Of a stretch of DNA of 64,000 bases, positions 62,461-64,000 are shown in pieces. The stretch spans positions 1 through 64,000 of the forward strand of contig DASZWQ010000024.1 in NCBI GenBank assembly GCA_035546535.1, in the 5' to 3' direction. How positions within the stretch are numbered: position 1 is the stretch's first letter; every line of letters starts with the position of its first letter. This DNA comes from Pirellulales bacterium (GTDB lineage: Bacteria; Planctomycetota; Planctomycetia; Pirellulales; JACPPG01). The notes under the pieces were generated by a model that saw nothing but the letters and a program-made list of their open reading frames with translations, searched no databases and was not told the origin of the DNA. The translations under genes were made by a program, and so were the position numbers.

Positions 62461-64000
62461 TCAGACCAGATACTGTTCGAGGTGAGCGAGCAGGGCAGCC
62501 CCGGAGGCAGGTTGACCACGGAAGCCGACGTATCCGTCGGGCCGGATCAAAAAGAGCGTGTTGGCGCCGGCTCCGTAGGTTTCCTGCATGTGACGCTCGG
62601 AATCGATGAGTATCGTCGCAGCGGCGGTCCTCGAATCAAGGATGTGGGGTAAATCGCGCGCGCTCTGGGGTGTCAGAACGAAATGCATTTTAACGATACC
62701 CGGAAAGCGGCTTTCGACAGCGTCTGGAATGGCCAGCAGGTCGTCGTTTGAGAGGTTATCTGTCAGCAGAAGCAGAATGTGCTGCGAGCCGCGCAAGAGG
62801 TCGAACAATCGCAGCCGCGGGCCGGTGGCAAGTTCGGCAAACTCGACGTCGGGCGCGCGATCGCCGGCATGCACTCCTCCCTCCCACAGGCGCGTCGCGG
62901 CATTCCAGAAACCGCCGTTCTCACCCGTAATCGGGCCGTGGCGATAGTGGATCGACACCTCGGCCAGAGCATTGCTGAGTCCGCGCTGCACGACTTCGAG
63001 CGATCCGAACAGTTTGTATGCCCCGTCGCGAAGCCCCTGCGCCAGCGGGTTGCGCAGCGTCGCGGCGGTAGTCATAAGGCCGGCGTTGCGAAGCACCGCG
63101 CGGCCAATGGCGCTGCGCTCTTGCGAGTAACTGTCGAGCAACACATCCTTCGCGCGACCCTTGTGAACCAGTGCCAGCTTCCACGCCAGGTTCCAGGCAT
63201 CCTGCATGCCAGTGTTCATCCCTTGTCCGCCGGCGGGGCTATGAATATGCGCCGCATCGCCGACAAGGAACACGCGACCGTGGCGATACTCGGCGACCAT
63301 CCTCTCGTGAATGCGAAAACCCGCCAACCAAACCGGATCGCGGACCGTCAATTTGCCTGGGCCGCGCTGGTCGATCATGGCTTGCACTTCGGCGAGCGTT
63401 GGATCAGGGGGACGGTCGACGTTCTTGACCAGCCCGAGGTCGGCGATCACGCGAAAGCGACCACCGACGATGGGGAAGAAGGCGAGCACACCCTGCGTGT
63501 GAAAGAAAATGCTGATCTCATCCGACGGCAATGTTCCTTCGAGATGAATATCGGCCAGCATCCAATCGTTCGGCTCGGCATCGCCGGCGAACGGCACGCC
63601 AAGAACATGGCGCACAGTGCTATGGGCGCCGTCACAGCCCACCAGCCAGCGACTGCGCAGCTGCTCCTTCTGTCCGTCCACAGAGCATAGTTGGCTCGTT
63701 ACGCCGGTTTCGTCCGCAGAAAACTCAGTAAGTGCAAGCGACCGCTCGACTCGCACGCCAAGGCGACCGGCGTGTTCCGCCAGCAGCCGCTCCGTAACGT
63801 TTTGGGGGATCAATAACGCATAGTTGTAAGGACTGTCGATTGCCAACGCGATGTGCAGCAACCGCTCTCCCTGCGTGTAGAGATTCACCCCGCGACCGCG
63901 CAGCCCGGACGCGACAAAGGAAGGAGCAATGCCGATGGCGTCGAGCATTTCCATACTGCGACTCCACAGCACGAGGGCTTTCGACTTGTCGGTAGGGGTC
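62461..64000 (-). CDS. FAD-dependent aromatic monooxygenase, C-terminal part (cut by right edge)
   Basis: About 512 residues are visible; the frame is open to the window edge (TPTDKSKALVLWSRSMEMLD), so the N-terminal FAD motif lies outside. Landmarks: WLVGCDGAHSTVRHVLGVPF, VFLVGDAAHIHSPAGGQGMN with TGMQDAWNLAWKLALV, the GD motif of PheA/TfdB-type phenol hydroxylases, and a thioredoxin-like C-terminal domain (about the last 150 residues, ending SGAALLAHLEQYLV). It hydroxylates an aromatic ring with NADPH and O2. Substrate unknown. Confidence 0.87.
   Translation of the reverse strand, partial: TPTDKSKALVLWSRSMEMLDAIGIAPSFVASGLRGRGVNLYTQGERLLHIALAIDSPYNYALLIPQNVTERLLAEHAGRLGVRVERSLALTEFSADETGVTSQLCSVDGQKEQLRSRWLVGCDGAHSTVRHVLGVPFAGDAEPNDWMLADIHLEGTLPSDEISIFFHTQGVLAFFPIVGGRFRVIADLGLVKNVDRPPDPTLAEVQAMIDQRGPGKLTVRDPVWLAGFRIHERMVAEYRHGRVFLVGDAAHIHSPAGGQGMNTGMQDAWNLAWKLALVHKGRAKDVLLDSYSQERSAIGRAVLRNAGLMTTAATLRNPLAQGLRDGAYKLFGSLEVVQRGLSNALAEVSIHYRHGPITGENGGFWNAATRLWEGGVHAGDRAPDVEFAELATGPRLRLFDLLRGSQHILLLLTDNLSNDDLLAIPDAVESRFPGIVKMHFVLTPQSARDLPHILDSRTAAATILIDSERHMQETYGAGANTLFLIRPDGYVGFRGQPASGAALLAHLEQYLV

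Overview
The window looks like chromosomal DNA of a high-GC planctomycete, most likely order Pirellulales. The evidence is the gene content: DUF1501, DUF1552/DUF1592 (planctomycete cytochrome-like) and DUF1559 (H-X9-DG prepilin-like) proteins, DUF1080 proteins, PEP-CTERM and dockerin-bearing exported proteins, very large surface proteins with LEDRRLL-type N-termini, BlaI/M56 pairs and a receptor-like Ser/Thr kinase. The placement is inferred from these families and was not checked by any search. I see no phage, insertion sequence, CRISPR array or obvious genomic island.

Layout. 0-6.5 kb (minus strand): start of an AraC-type regulator cut by the left edge, a TolB-like propeller translationally coupled to a DUF1501 protein, an isoaspartyl peptidase, an M56 peptidase/BlaI repressor pair and a DUF1559 protein. 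6.8-12.3 kb: two divergent paralogous PEP-CTERM proteins around a 616-bp region holding operator-like palindromes, then DUF1559, a lipoprotein and a small membrane protein. 12.7-15.2 kb: a Ser/Thr kinase fused through one membrane helix to a UrtA-like (urea/amide ABC transporter) binding domain, the most interesting single gene here. 15.4-20.6 kb: SDR enzyme, DUF1552 + DUF1592 module, CheY-like receiver. 20.9-29.5 kb: zinc-ribbon membrane protein, an unrecognised protein, sthA, a PQQ-type propeller protein and two DUF1080 proteins. 29.5-30.5 kb: an overlapping cassette of three tiny genes and a stand-alone rpsR with a good promoter and a folded leader.

30.6-44 kb is an exported-protein region: a 1986-residue protein with a cyclophilin-like head, nine repeats and a dockerin; a C-type-lectin PEP-CTERM protein; a DUF5671 operon whose second gene is split by a frameshift at an A8 run; a DUF1559-like protein; two tandem paralogous PEP-CTERM proteins; and an HAF-repeat PEP-CTERM protein. 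44-51.4 kb: YbjQ, a zinc-ribbon/acyl-carrier-protein fusion between two small membrane proteins, tRNA-Arg(TCG), an HGSNAT-like membrane acyltransferase and a 1227-residue beta-helix protein. 51.6-64 kb is mostly metabolic: nucleotidyltransferase, esterase, DUF1805, NAL/DHDPS aldolase, enoyl-CoA hydratase, class II aldolase, purE, RmlD-type reductase, MFS exporter, HSDL2-like SDR, sialidase-like BNR protein and a flavin monooxygenase cut by the right edge.

How the genes fit together: most are short independent units. The clear functional units are BlaI/M56, DUF1501/TolB-like, DUF1592/DUF1552, the DUF5671 pair and the tiny-gene cassette. The many PEP-CTERM substrates imply an exosortase elsewhere in the genome.
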